Of a stretch of 36,479 nucleotides of DNA, positions 1 to 9,000 are shown one piece after another. The stretch covers positions 1-36,479 of the forward strand of contig VSPO01000017.1 in assembly GCA_009775375.1 (NCBI GenBank), given 5' to 3'. The notes beneath the pieces are model-generated. The model was given only the letters and a program-made list of their open reading frames with translations, did no database searches and had not been told where the DNA came from. This DNA comes from Muribaculaceae bacterium. GTDB taxonomy: Bacteria; Bacteroidota; Bacteroidia; Bacteroidales; Muribaculaceae. A program made the position numbers and the translations under genes. The first letter of the stretch is position 1. Every line of letters begins with the position of its first letter.

Positions 1-679
1 TAAGGGAGGCAAGTTTTGCCCATAGATGGAATTTGCCGGGGGCTACAAGCAATGCTTTTCTCAGTATCGCTGCGGCTTCATCCTGCTTCCCCGACATGAC
101 GCATAGCGTGGCATATTGCGACAGAAAGTTGTCTGAATCAGAATATTGTCCCATAGCCTTGCCCATGACTGCATTGAACTCATCTGATGGTAAAGTTGCC
201 GTTTCTTCCAGCTCGTCGACGTAGGCGGTGATTAATTTCTCCACGGTTGATCCCACTTTTGTCCCGTCAACTTCTTTTCTTCTCCAATCTCCATCCCGAA
301 GGTTTGACAAGTCCCAGATATTTGCAAATTTTATGATAGAGAACTTGACTGTCTCCGATTCCTTCTTTCCGTAGGCCATCTCTTTGGCATCCTTGTAAAG
401 ATTGATAGCCTCGGTCAGCACCATGGAATGTAGTTTGTGAGGTTTCGTGAGCGAAAGTTTGAAGTAGCGGGCCAACATGTGCTTTCGCTCTGAAATCTCC
501 TTTTTGTCCGACTGGTGGAGTGCGTAATAGATTATCCACCCGAAGGCATAATGGCTTTTGTAGGGCATGCTGCCATCTTCCGCATAAGGGAGGATGGATT
601 TATACGTGGCAATAGCGTCTCCGGCCTTGGCTTTCTCGAAGCCGTCGGAAATCGTCTGAATGAGTTCGTCGCGGGTCAT
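1..679 (-). CDS. Unrecognised helical protein, 5' part (cut by window edge)
   Basis: The frame is open from an ATG at 677-679 down to base 1, giving about 226 residues and no stop, so the C-terminus lies outside the window. The protein starts MTRDELIQTISDGFEKAKAG and is soluble, with no signal peptide or membrane segment. It looks mostly alpha-helical, with short helix pairs rich in A, L, Y and K. A stretch near residues 200-220 (QDEAAAILRKALLVAPGKF) looks like a TPR-type helix pair. I do not recognise the family; a TPR-like scaffold is a guess from composition. It stands 175 bp upstream (in its own direction) of the helicase stop codon, with an inverted repeat in between, so it may be a separate transcript. 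Confidence 0.6.
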   Translation of the reverse strand, partial: MTRDELIQTISDGFEKAKAGDAIATYKSILPYAEDGSMPYKSHYAFGWIIYYALHQSDKKEISERKHMLARYFKLSLTKPHKLHSMVLTEAINLYKDAKEMAYGKKESETVKFSIIKFANIWDLSNLRDGDWRRKEVDGTKVGSTVEKLITAYVDELEETATLPSDEFNAVMGKAMGQYSDSDNFLSQYATLCVMSGKQDEAAAILRKALLVAPGKFHLWAKLASL

Positions 680-737
680 GATATAGAGTGTATTAGTAAT
701 TTCTTTTGGTAAAAGTCGGGAGTAATAGGCTGTATGT

Positions 738-806
738 AGGGACATGCCTTTCGTATGTTGGACTTTACTCGTCTGTCAACCGGCAACATGCCAAAGGCAT
801 GCCCCT
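738..806. repeat. REP-like double inverted repeat
   Basis: Two 23-nt arms (738-760 and 784-806) match in 20 of 23 positions as inverted copies, separated by 23 nt. The right arm contains its own small hairpin, CATGCC-AAA-GGCATG, and the left arm a weaker version. Nested hairpins between two genes resemble the REP/BIME layout of other bacteria. Multi-copy status cannot be judged from one window. Confidence 0.5.
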
Positions 807-853
807 GTAATCACTGGCATTTTCCTGTGATTTGTCTATTTTGACACGACCTC

Positions 854-2998
854 CTAAAGTCTTGTAAGGACTCTCTCAAGCAGGTTGCGGGTGGAATCTC
901 CGAATCTGACCTTGTAGGATTTGGATGTCGTGTCGTAGGCCTCCACCGTACCCTCCCCGAATACCTTATGGCTCACCTTGGCTCCGACAGGGATTACGTT
1001 GTCTGCCCCTTGCCCGAGTTCGTCATTGAGCAGTCTGACGAGACCTTTGGTCCCCTCCATCAGCGATGGGTCAAGCTGTCCCTCAATGCGGAGCATACCT
1101 TCCGGCACCTCCGAAAGGAATCTCGAAGGAAATTTCAGGGCTCCGTTTTCGTTCATGTATCCCTCCGACTCGCATAGCCAAAGCATTCGCTCCGCTCTTG
1201 TCGTGGCGACATACATGAGCCGTCTTTCCTCCTCTTCGCCATCCTGACGACGTTCGCGTATCGAGCGATGGTTGGGGAAAATGCCTTCTGTCAGACCGAC
1301 TACGAACACCTCTTCAAACTCAAGTCCCTTGGATTGATGAATGGTCATCATCCTGACCTTTTCAGAGTCGGTCGTGCGGTCGGCATTGGTGTAGAGAGCT
1401 ATTTCCTGAAGATACGAGACAAGGTCGGCATCTCCCTCATCAATGCGCCCTGCCTCAAATTCCTTCATGGAATTCATCAGTTCGGCTATGTTTTCAAGTC
1501 GCTCCTCCTCTTCGTCCGTGCGATACGTGTCGGCAAGCCCGCTTGATTTCATGATCCAGTCAGCCAGTTCCGACACGGGCATCAGGGGAATCCGGGATCG
1601 CGTGTCGTCAATTAGTTTTAAGAAGAGATGTAGGGATGGCTTGTTGAAAGGCTTGTTGTCGATATTTTGGCGCAATGCTTCCATAAGGGATATGCTCTCC
1701 TCTTCCGCTATTTTTGTCAGGGCTTTCAATGAGGCCTCTCCGAATTTGCGTGCCGGAAGGTTGATGATGCGCCTAAACGCAAGGTCGTCGGAATCTGAGG
1801 CAACGAGACGAAGATAGCTCAACACGTCTTTTATCTCCTTGCGCTCGAAAAATCTCACTCCGCCCCACACTGAGTAGGGGAGATGCCGCTTGAGAAGCGC
1901 CTGCTCGATGTTGCGCGAAAGAAAGGAGCTTCTGTAGAGGATGGCAAACTGATTGTGTCTCATCCCCTCCTTTACTCCCTCCTCGATTCTTTGGGCAATG
2001 GCTTCGGCCTCCTCTTTCTCCGACTTTGAATGGAGGTGCACGACCTGTCGCTCGTTGAGCTTGCGGGTGAAGAGTTCTTTCTTCACTCGGTTGCGGTTGT
2101 GTTCGATGATATGGTTTGCCACGTCGAGGATGTCGGGCGTAGAGCGATAGTTCTCATTGAGGATTATGTCTGTTTTGGCTTTGAAATCCACGAAAATCTT
2201 CGGATTCGCCCCTCTCCATTCATAGATGGCCTGATCGGGGTCGCCGACTACGAAAAGATTGCCGTGATGGCGGGTGATGGCATGAAGCAGTTTCCAGTCG
2301 TCGGAAGAACAGTCCTGCACCTCGTCGACCATGACGTAGTTAAGCTTTTCGGTCCAGTATTCCCTCGCTTCGTCGGAATGGTCGAGGATATAGATTGTGA
2401 AGAAGAGGAGGTCGTCGTAGTCGAGGGCGAAAAGCTTTTGCTGGAGTTTGATGTATCTGACGGAAGCATCCTGCGCCTGGTTGGAGGAATGTGGCAGAAG
2501 ATGGTTTTGGATATATTTTACGGGGTCATAACCCTTGTATGCCGCCACTTGCTTCAGGAAACGTTCGGCTGTGGTCTTTCTGCGGTCGATGCCGAATTCC
2601 TGCATTGCCTGGCGGGCGAGAGCCTTTCCGTCTTCCTCATCCATGATGGCGAAGTTGCGTGGATATCCTATTCTGAAAATCTCTTTCCTCAGAAATTTGG
2701 CACAGAAGCTATGGATGGTGCAAATGAAGTCGTTGACGCTTCCACGGTCCACCATCGTCGAGATGCGCCGTTTCATTTCCTGCGCTGCCTTGTTGGTGAA
2801 GGTCAGGCAAAGGATATTGCCCGGGCTGACTCCGATTTCATTTGCGAGATAGGCATAGCGATGTGCGAGGACCCGGGTTTTCCCCGATCCCGCTCCGGCC
2901 ACGACACGGACTCTCCCTTCGGTGGCCTCTACAGCTTTGAGTTGGTTTTTATTAAGTTCGTATGCCACGTGTATGTTTTTTGAATATTGCCGGATCAA
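854..2998 (-). CDS. UvrD/PcrA-type superfamily 1A DNA helicase
   Basis: ATP-dependent 3'-5' DNA helicase/translocase of the UvrD/PcrA/Rep family, acting in repair or in clearing replication obstacles. In order: Walker A GAGSGKT (residues 35-41), motif Ia TFTNKAA (about 66-72), Walker B DEVQD (225-229), motif III GDPDQAIYEWRGA, motif IV NYRS, motif V TIHQSKGLEF, motif VI YVATTRA. The C-terminal 45 residues (VSHKVFGEGTV onward) match the Tudor-like tail of PcrA/UvrD. The 714-residue reading starts at a TTG (2996-2998) overlapping the ispF stop; a GTG at 2966-2968 is a reasonable alternative. Bacteroidetes carry several UvrD paralogs, and the DEVQD box and short length suggest a paralog, so no symbol is given. 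It is last in the porU-to-helicase block. Confidence 0.93.
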   Translation of the reverse strand: MIRQYSKNIHVAYELNKNQLKAVEATEGRVRVVAGAGSGKTRVLAHRYAYLANEIGVSPGNILCLTFTNKAAQEMKRRISTMVDRGSVNDFICTIHSFCAKFLRKEIFRIGYPRNFAIMDEEDGKALARQAMQEFGIDRRKTTAERFLKQVAAYKGYDPVKYIQNHLLPHSSNQAQDASVRYIKLQQKLFALDYDDLLFFTIYILDHSDEAREYWTEKLNYVMVDEVQDCSSDDWKLLHAITRHHGNLFVVGDPDQAIYEWRGANPKIFVDFKAKTDIILNENYRSTPDILDVANHIIEHNRNRVKKELFTRKLNERQVVHLHSKSEKEEAEAIAQRIEEGVKEGMRHNQFAILYRSSFLSRNIEQALLKRHLPYSVWGGVRFFERKEIKDVLSYLRLVASDSDDLAFRRIINLPARKFGEASLKALTKIAEEESISLMEALRQNIDNKPFNKPSLHLFLKLIDDTRSRIPLMPVSELADWIMKSSGLADTYRTDEEEERLENIAELMNSMKEFEAGRIDEGDADLVSYLQEIALYTNADRTTDSEKVRMMTIHQSKGLEFEEVFVVGLTEGIFPNHRSIRERRQDGEEEERRLMYVATTRAERMLWLCESEGYMNENGALKFPSRFLSEVPEGMLRIEGQLDPSLMEGTKGLVRLLNDELGQGADNVIPVGAKVSHKVFGEGTVEAYDTTSKSYKVRFGDSTRNLLERVLTRL

Positions 2999-3474
2999 GC
3001 ATCCCTATATACCAATGCCACGGCCGAAGCGGCTATGCCTTCCCGGCGCCCGGTGAAGCCAAGTCCCTCGGTTGTGGTTGCTTTCACGGAGACGACATCG
3101 ACATCTACATTCATGACCTCGGCTAATTTCATCCTCATTTCGTCGATATGCGGTTTGAATTTAGGAGCCTCCGCCATTATTGTGATGTCGGTGTTGCCGA
3201 TCTCCCAGCCTCTCTCCCTGACCATGCGGCAGACCTCGGCAAGAAGCCTCTTACTGTCGGCTCCCTTGAACTTAGGGTCGGTGTCGGGGAAATGATAGCC
3301 GATGTCTTTAAGGGAGAGGGAGCCAAGAATGGCATCGCAAAGAGCGTGGATGGCCACGTCGGCGTCGCTGTGCCCGAGCAAGCCGTGGGTGTGTTCGAGT
3401 TTTATGCCGCAAATCCATAGTTCACGACCCTCTACGAGGCGGTGGACGTCATATCCTTGTCCTATTCTAATCAT
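2995..3474 (-). CDS. ispF: 2-C-methyl-D-erythritol 2,4-cyclodiphosphate synthase
   Basis: Cytosolic enzyme of the MEP isoprenoid pathway, converting CDP-methylerythritol 2-phosphate to the cyclic 2,4-diphosphate with release of CMP. The 159-residue length is typical. Metal ligands of the family are visible: D9 and H11 in GYDVHR and H43 in GHSDADVAIH. DIGYHFPDTD and the C-terminal TTTEGLGFTGRREGIAA are diagnostic. It follows porV by 107 bp and its stop overlaps the putative TTG start of the helicase. Linkage to porU/porV is known from Porphyromonas, so the neighbourhood is conserved although the functions are unrelated. Confidence 0.97.
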   Translation of the reverse strand: MIRIGQGYDVHRLVEGRELWICGIKLEHTHGLLGHSDADVAIHALCDAILGSLSLKDIGYHFPDTDPKFKGADSKRLLAEVCRMVRERGWEIGNTDITIMAEAPKFKPHIDEMRMKLAEVMNVDVDVVSVKATTTEGLGFTGRREGIAASAVALVYRDA

Positions 3475-3554
3475 TTTTCAAATCTGTTTTGTCGTTAATG
3501 TTTGAAACACCTTCAACGGTCATGTTCCGTTATGTCATGCATCTCCAATAGTAA

Positions 3555-3577
3555 GGAGAGCTGCCCGGCAGCCTCCG
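3555..3577 (-). other. Hairpin between porV and ispF
   Basis: A GCTGC-CCG-GCAGC hairpin (3561-3573) is extended by GGAG/CTCC with a one-base bulge. It lies just behind the porV stop codon in the 107-bp gap before ispF and has no T-run. It could be a weak terminator or an mRNA-stabilising structure; this is seen as sequence symmetry only. Confidence 0.4.
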
Positions 3578-3581
3578 TCAA

Positions 3582-4802
3582 TCATCTGCGGCGTTTGCCA
3601 AAGAGGTCCTGCAGTCCCTCCATATCGAAGCTGAGGGTGAAACGGAGTGTCTGATCGAGGGGAGAACTTTGGGCCGTGGCAAGCATGTAGGAGGCATCGA
3701 GACGCACGACATTCAGGGAGAATCCGGCTCCGAACGTAAAGTAGCTGCGCCCTCCCTTCATGGCGTTTTCGTAGTTGTAGCCCATTCGGGCGAAGAATTG
3801 CTGGTTGTAGGCATACTCGGCTCCCGCAGATACGTTTATCTCCTTAAGCTCCTCTCCGAATCCACCCGGAGCGTCGCTGAAGCTTTTGAAGATGCCCGTG
3901 ATGGGCGACATGTTTTCCCATTTCTCCTTTGCCTCCTCATATTCGATCTGCCCGTCGATGGTGTCCATGTCGTAGTCTTTTTCCCGTGGCATGGTCGGCA
4001 CGAGCAGTTTGTTGAGGTCAAGACCGATTGCAAGCGTATTGTAGTCGGCGAGAGGGAACATGAACTGGGCGCCGAGGCGAAGGTTGGTCGGCAGAAAGGC
4101 ATTGTGGGCTCCATGGTCGTAGCTCACCTTCGTGCCTATATTCGAGATGTCGAATCCCCATGCAAACTGGCATTCATTGCGGCCGACCATGGGATACGTG
4201 ACGTAGTAGCCTGAAAGGTCAACTGAAAATGCATTTGCCGCAGTGTTGGATTCCCCCGACATCTCATCTGTATAGGAAAGGTCGGAGAGAATATATCTCA
4301 AGACGACTCCCATTGAGAACTTGTCGGAGAGCTTGCGCGAATATCCCACGTCGAAGGCAAATTCATACGGATTCAATGTCTGGACCCCGCTGACGTTTGT
4401 GTCCGTTCCTGTCGTGACCTCTCCAAGGGAGAAATAGCGGAAAGAGGCCGACAGCGCCTGATTGTCGTAATCCCCGAGTTTCCAATATCCCGTTATGTCT
4501 GCAAGGAAAATATCGTTCACGATTTTTCTCAGCCACGGGGTATAAGACACGGCCACTCCTCCTCGACTGTAGGCGAAAGCATACTTTGAGGGATTCCAGA
4601 ATTGGGAATTTATATCCGGGTCAGTGGCGGCTCCAAGATTGCCCATGCCTGAGCCTCTTGCATCCGGAGTGATACTCAGTGTGGTGACTCCGGTGTTGAC
4701 AGGATTGAAGTCGTTGTCTTTTATGTCGTTGCCATATGCATTGACAGAACTGAGTCCGGAAAGCGCACATAGGGCGATATTTATTCTTGATGGGATTTTC
4801 AT
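3582..4802 (-). CDS. porV: T9SS outer-membrane protein PorV (LptO/PG27)
   Basis: Outer-membrane beta-barrel shuttle of the type IX secretion system; in Porphyromonas it carries cargo from the translocon to the PorU attachment complex. The 406-residue product starts with a signal peptide (about residues 1-24, ending SSVNAYG). It then has the PorV/PorQ opening (NTGVTTLSITPDARGSGMGN, then NSQFWNPSKYAFA) followed by alternating amphipathic beta-strands. The C-terminus LRFTLSFDMEGLQDLFGKRR follows the last strand. PorV rather than PorQ is chosen from the linkage to porU and ispF, the order found in Porphyromonas. It lies 64 bp downstream of the FAH-like gene in the same direction. Confidence 0.93.
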   Translation of the reverse strand: MKIPSRINIALCALSGLSSVNAYGNDIKDNDFNPVNTGVTTLSITPDARGSGMGNLGAATDPDINSQFWNPSKYAFAYSRGGVAVSYTPWLRKIVNDIFLADITGYWKLGDYDNQALSASFRYFSLGEVTTGTDTNVSGVQTLNPYEFAFDVGYSRKLSDKFSMGVVLRYILSDLSYTDEMSGESNTAANAFSVDLSGYYVTYPMVGRNECQFAWGFDISNIGTKVSYDHGAHNAFLPTNLRLGAQFMFPLADYNTLAIGLDLNKLLVPTMPREKDYDMDTIDGQIEYEEAKEKWENMSPITGIFKSFSDAPGGFGEELKEINVSAGAEYAYNQQFFARMGYNYENAMKGGRSYFTFGAGFSLNVVRLDASYMLATAQSSPLDQTLRFTLSFDMEGLQDLFGKRRR

Positions 4803-4866
4803 TTGAAGGATGAGGGTATTGGATATCAGTATACGGCTCTTTATTATAAACTTGAAATCGGGAGGA

Positions 4867-5445
4867 TTATTTTATGGCTACGAGAAGAAGCTTCTCTCCG
4901 TTTAGCCGCAGTTCTATCCTATCGCCCGGAGCTATTACGGTAGGGACTGAAATGCCGGGGACGATCAGGTCGCCTGTCTTAAGGGTGTTGGTCGCGCTGA
5001 CGGCCTCTATTACGTCGTCAATGCCGGAGGAGAACATACTTGGAGTCCACTCAGCCACGGTCTCTCCGTTTTTTACGAGTTCAAGCGGCGCAGAGGAGAG
5101 GAAATCTTCAGCTTTCATAAAATTGCCTATAATAATCGACCTGTCAAAATTCAGAGCCATATCCGGGCTTCTTCCCTCCTGAAGAAGGGAGTCGTATAAA
5201 TCAGTGGCCTGGAAATGGATTGCTGGTGCTATCTCTTGATAATACCGTGGAGCGAATTTTGATGCAATGGATTTGCCCAGTCTTGATATTCTGACAACCG
5301 GAGCGATTACTGCGTCGAAACTATCGGCGAAATCCGGGATGAAAAACGGTTTTCCGGCATTCGCCATGCAGGAATCTGCAATGAAATACCATGATAACCC
5401 TTTCGAGGAGTCGATTCTATTTCCTGTAGCTATGATAGCCTTCAT
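4867..5445 (-). CDS. Divergent fumarylacetoacetate-hydrolase-fold protein
   Basis: A 192-residue cytosolic protein. Its C-terminal third (ELVKNGETVAEW, then TNTLKTGDLIVPG and APGDRIELRLNGEKL) resembles the end of the FAH catalytic domain, where a GD-hydrophobic-x-G loop is followed by PGD-x-IE. The N-terminal part is short and I cannot see the usual metal-binding acidic residues in their normal spacing, so catalytic activity is doubtful. The start codon is one base from the rex stop, indicating translational coupling. No substrate can be inferred; the position inside a T9SS block may only reflect shared transcription. Confidence 0.65.
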   Translation of the reverse strand: MKAIIATGNRIDSSKGLSWYFIADSCMANAGKPFFIPDFADSFDAVIAPVVRISRLGKSIASKFAPRYYQEIAPAIHFQATDLYDSLLQEGRSPDMALNFDRSIIIGNFMKAEDFLSSAPLELVKNGETVAEWTPSMFSSGIDDVIEAVSATNTLKTGDLIVPGISVPTVIAPGDRIELRLNGEKLLLVAIK

Positions 5446-5446
5446 T

Positions 5447-6085
5447 CTATTGTTCTGCGTTAAGACGGTTGAAAATCAAGGCCAGGTGTGCATAAATCGA
5501 CGTATTGGCCATAACTATTCCTTCAGCCACTTTCACGCGGTAGGGCGTGAAATTCCAGATCGCCTTTATTCCTTCGCCGATGGCAATGTCGGCCGTCTCC
5601 TGCGCACATTCCACGGGCACTGTCAGAATGCCGATTGAGGCCGGGGTTTTCTGCATGACCTCGGTTATGTCGTCGATATTGTGAATGGGTACTCCGGCAA
5701 CAATCGTGCCGGTCTTCTTCGGGTCGATGTCGAATCCGGCTATTATTTCAAGTCCGTATTTTGAAAGTCCGGAATCCTGCATAAGTGCCAATCCGAGGCT
5801 TCCTGCTCCAAACACGTAAGCTTTGTGGGAAGTTCTGAACCCGAGGAATTCTGCTAAAGTCTCCACAAGCGCATCCACCTCGTATCCGATTCTGGTCTTC
5901 CCCTTTAAGGAGAGGAATGAAAGGTCTTTGGCTATCTGGGAGGAGTCGACATTCAGGGCGCGTGAAATTTGGGTGGAGGAGACATATTCCGTTTTTCTCG
6001 CTTTCAGGATTTCGACATATGCAAGATACCATGGCAGCCTGCGCAGCGTAGGCTCCGGGAGTATGATATTATTGTTGGGGGTCAT
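5447..6085 (-). CDS. rex: Redox-sensing transcriptional repressor Rex
   Basis: Rex is a DNA-binding repressor that senses the NADH/NAD+ ratio and usually controls fermentation and respiration genes. The 212-residue protein has the N-terminal winged helix opening PEPTLRRLPWYLAYVEIL, the recognition part SSQIAKDLSFLSLKGKTRIGY (about 48-68), and a Rossmann domain with GAGSLGLAL (about 93-101). The family signature IWNFTPYRV lies near residue 181. The gene starts 15 bp after the porU stop and is followed after one base by the FAH-like gene, so it looks co-transcribed with porU. I found no clear Rex operator (TTGTGAA..TTCACAA type) nearby. Confidence 0.95.
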   Translation of the reverse strand: MTPNNNIILPEPTLRRLPWYLAYVEILKARKTEYVSSTQISRALNVDSSQIAKDLSFLSLKGKTRIGYEVDALVETLAEFLGFRTSHKAYVFGAGSLGLALMQDSGLSKYGLEIIAGFDIDPKKTGTIVAGVPIHNIDDITEVMQKTPASIGILTVPVECAQETADIAIGEGIKAIWNFTPYRVKVAEGIVMANTSIYAHLALIFNRLNAEQ

Positions 6086-6099
6086 TTCTTATTTTGTAG

Positions 6100-9000
6100 T
6101 TATCCGGCAGCGACTGCCAGCTTGTTGGTTTTTGTTATTTCAGCTCCTTCTGTTGTTATGATGGTGGCCCTATAGATATAGATTCCGCGTGCCACCCTTT
6201 GCCCCGACGTGTCGCGCAGATTCCAGGGGATGCTTGCTGATGAAGCTCCGGAATATGACGACGTGGCGTCGGAACTCCAAACTTTCACGCCGGAAAGATT
6301 GAACACCTCAATGTGGCATTTTGAGGCTCCCATGTGGGCATCCGTATTCACAATGAAAGTGACTGAAGACACTGCGGGGCTGACATCAGTCGTTAGCTTG
6401 GATATGGAAGGCAGCCATCCTGCCTTGACGGAGAATTTGAGATTTGCGGAGGATGAATTGTTGGCATTGTCCCAGACGGTCAGTTTAAGTTCATGCTCTC
6501 CGGGCTGAATGTCGTTCATCTGATAGGATATGGAGCCACTGCCGGGGTCTTCTGAGTCAGGACTGAAATATGAGGATATGTCGCCCTGCAGGGTTTTGCC
6601 GTCGAGCGAAAGCGACATGCTGTGGCCTATGCCAGCTTCAGATAGATTTATGCCGGAAGGGTCGGAAACCTCTGCATACAGTTTTGGTGAGGGCCCTGTC
6701 ACGTCGCCGTCGGCAAAAGTGGGGGAGTTGAGATAGAACATGGAGATTTCAGGCCCTTCGATGTCATCGTCGGTATCTTCATTGAATCCGTAGACGTATA
6801 ATTGCTCCGATACTCCCGAAGCCTCCCGGCCGGATTCGTCGAAAGCATACATGGAAAGCATGGCGGGGCAGTAGTTGTTTTCTATTTCCGAAGGAATGAG
6901 CAATTGCGCCCTCCATTTCCCTTCCGCAATTTTTGCTTTTGTTGAGAGAAGACGGGTTTTGCGGTCGTTGTATGTCATGGGGGTTCCCTTGTCGCCGTTT
7001 CCGTGGGTTGTCACTGCTTTTTCAGCGTCAAACAACTTTATTTCCATTGTCCCATTGAAATTCTCCGCAAGAGAGCCGTCCTGATTGAGGATTCTGCCCG
7101 TAATGATGGATTTCGACCTCGCCTTCAGCACGGGAAGCTCCGGGTCTGCCCCTATGGCTATGCCTCCTATTGAATCGACCTCCACCGTCATTGTCGGCAT
7201 TGGAAGGCGTATCGAGGGGTCGCCCATGAGGCCGTATCTAAGTTTGTTGTTGTCGTTTGTTGTCCTGTTTTTGCCGTTGATCATGAAATCCCCGACTCTT
7301 AAAGGCATGCCATTGTCGTCAGCTCCGTAGAAGAAAGGAGAGGTGTTTGCGTTAAGGACACCGTTATGGGGGATAAATACCTTCCTGCTTGGGCAAATCA
7401 TCCCGATAATCCCGGCGTTGGGGTTAAGCCACATCTCCTCGCCTCCGCTGACTTTGTCGTCGTCCCAATTCATAAATTCGCACGTGGCAGCATAGATGAA
7501 CGGAAGATTGCGGTTTGACATGGAAGTGATGTCAGTCCACGTCAGGAGTTTTTCGTGGCCCCATTCCCTCGGGTTGGCGTGGCCGATATAATTTATGAAT
7601 GCCACTCCTTCGTTGATTTTCCCCATCATTCTCTGTTTAGCCTCTGGATACGTCGCGCCTGTGCCGGAAAGAACCAAAGGATAGGAATCGAGATAAAGCT
7701 TCTCGTAGATAAGCCTGTTGCCATTTGCTGAAGCCTTCATTCCCTCAATCACGTCTTCCGCCTGCTGCAAATGATCGCCGTTGTCCTGATCGTCGGCAAT
7801 GACCATCACCGACCCGCGCCAAGCCCCCGGGGATGGGTTGCTCATATAATTCTCCAGTTTGGCGACGGCGTTTTCCGCTTCCTCCACTGATTTGACAGGC
7901 ATCCTGCCGACAGCCACGTGAATCGTTTCCCGGTCCATATTCAGGGAGGCGGTGTTGTCGTTGAGCATTCCGATGTAGTCGTCGGTGGAGTAAGACGTGG
8001 AAGTGGAGAACCCTTCAGCCGACTGCCAGATCGGGAGACGGGGATAACCCTGCCGTTTCACGGAGGGGGTGACCATCTTGTTGTCGTAGGTAGGACGGCT
8101 GAAAAGCAGGCAATAGCGTGCATAGCGTCCGGAGTTGTCATTCCTGCGGTCATACCACATTTTCAGCAATTTCCTGAACGCCGTCACGTCGGATGCTCCC
8201 GAAGAGAATTCATTATAGATTTTGTCGTCTTGAATCACTTCCACTTTCAGGTCTCCGCGCTTGTTGTGGATCTCCGCCAATCTGTTGGCGGAATTCATGA
8301 ACAATGCCGGGGCGATTATAAGCATGTCGGGTGCTTCAAGGGCATGGATATCTTGGTTTGCCACACGCCCTGCGGGTTTCACGCTCCGGGAAATACGGGA
8401 GGGATCGAATGCCACGTATTCACGGTATCCTGCCGTCGATGCGAAGAAGGCGTCAGATCCTTCAAGTTTGAACCCTACCTCGGATGGGTTGATAGGGTCA
8501 GTGACATCCCATATGACTGTGGATTCCGAGCACCCTTCCACCTTGACGTCGGATGTGGCCGGAAGGGAGAGATAGAAATACAGCTCATCTTTGTCAAGAC
8601 GCAACAAGCGGGGATAGAACACTTCGATATAGTCGAGGGCTGCGGTGTAGATCGCTCCGGAATAAGAGTATTTAATGGAGAGGTTAAGCTTTTCTCCGGG
8701 TGATGGAATCGTCTTGATGGAGGAGGTTGTGGTCAGGAATGTCTCAAGCGAGCCGACTCCCGGAATCTTGTCGGAATTTGTGGCGGGTAGTTGCGTGCCA
8801 TTGGCGGAGACAAGGATAGACGACTGACCGTTGGAGACCATGGCTCCAAACATTATCCTGGCAGTGGCGTCGCCGATGTTGCCCGGTAGGTTGAAATTGA
8901 AGTTGCGAGTGGATTGCGTCCTGAAATCTTCGCCCAGCAGGATCCTTCCGGAATTCGACGGGGCGATGAGGTCTTGCTCATGCAGGATTCTTTCGGTGAA

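Noticed and set aside
430..450. Rex-operator-like TTGTGAGG...CGTGA
   Set aside because: It lies inside a coding region, matches poorly on one half, and is far from any Rex-type target.
2030..2983. Long plus-strand reading frame opposite the helicase gene
   Set aside because: It is the antisense frame of a motif-complete helicase; the product has no recognisable domain.
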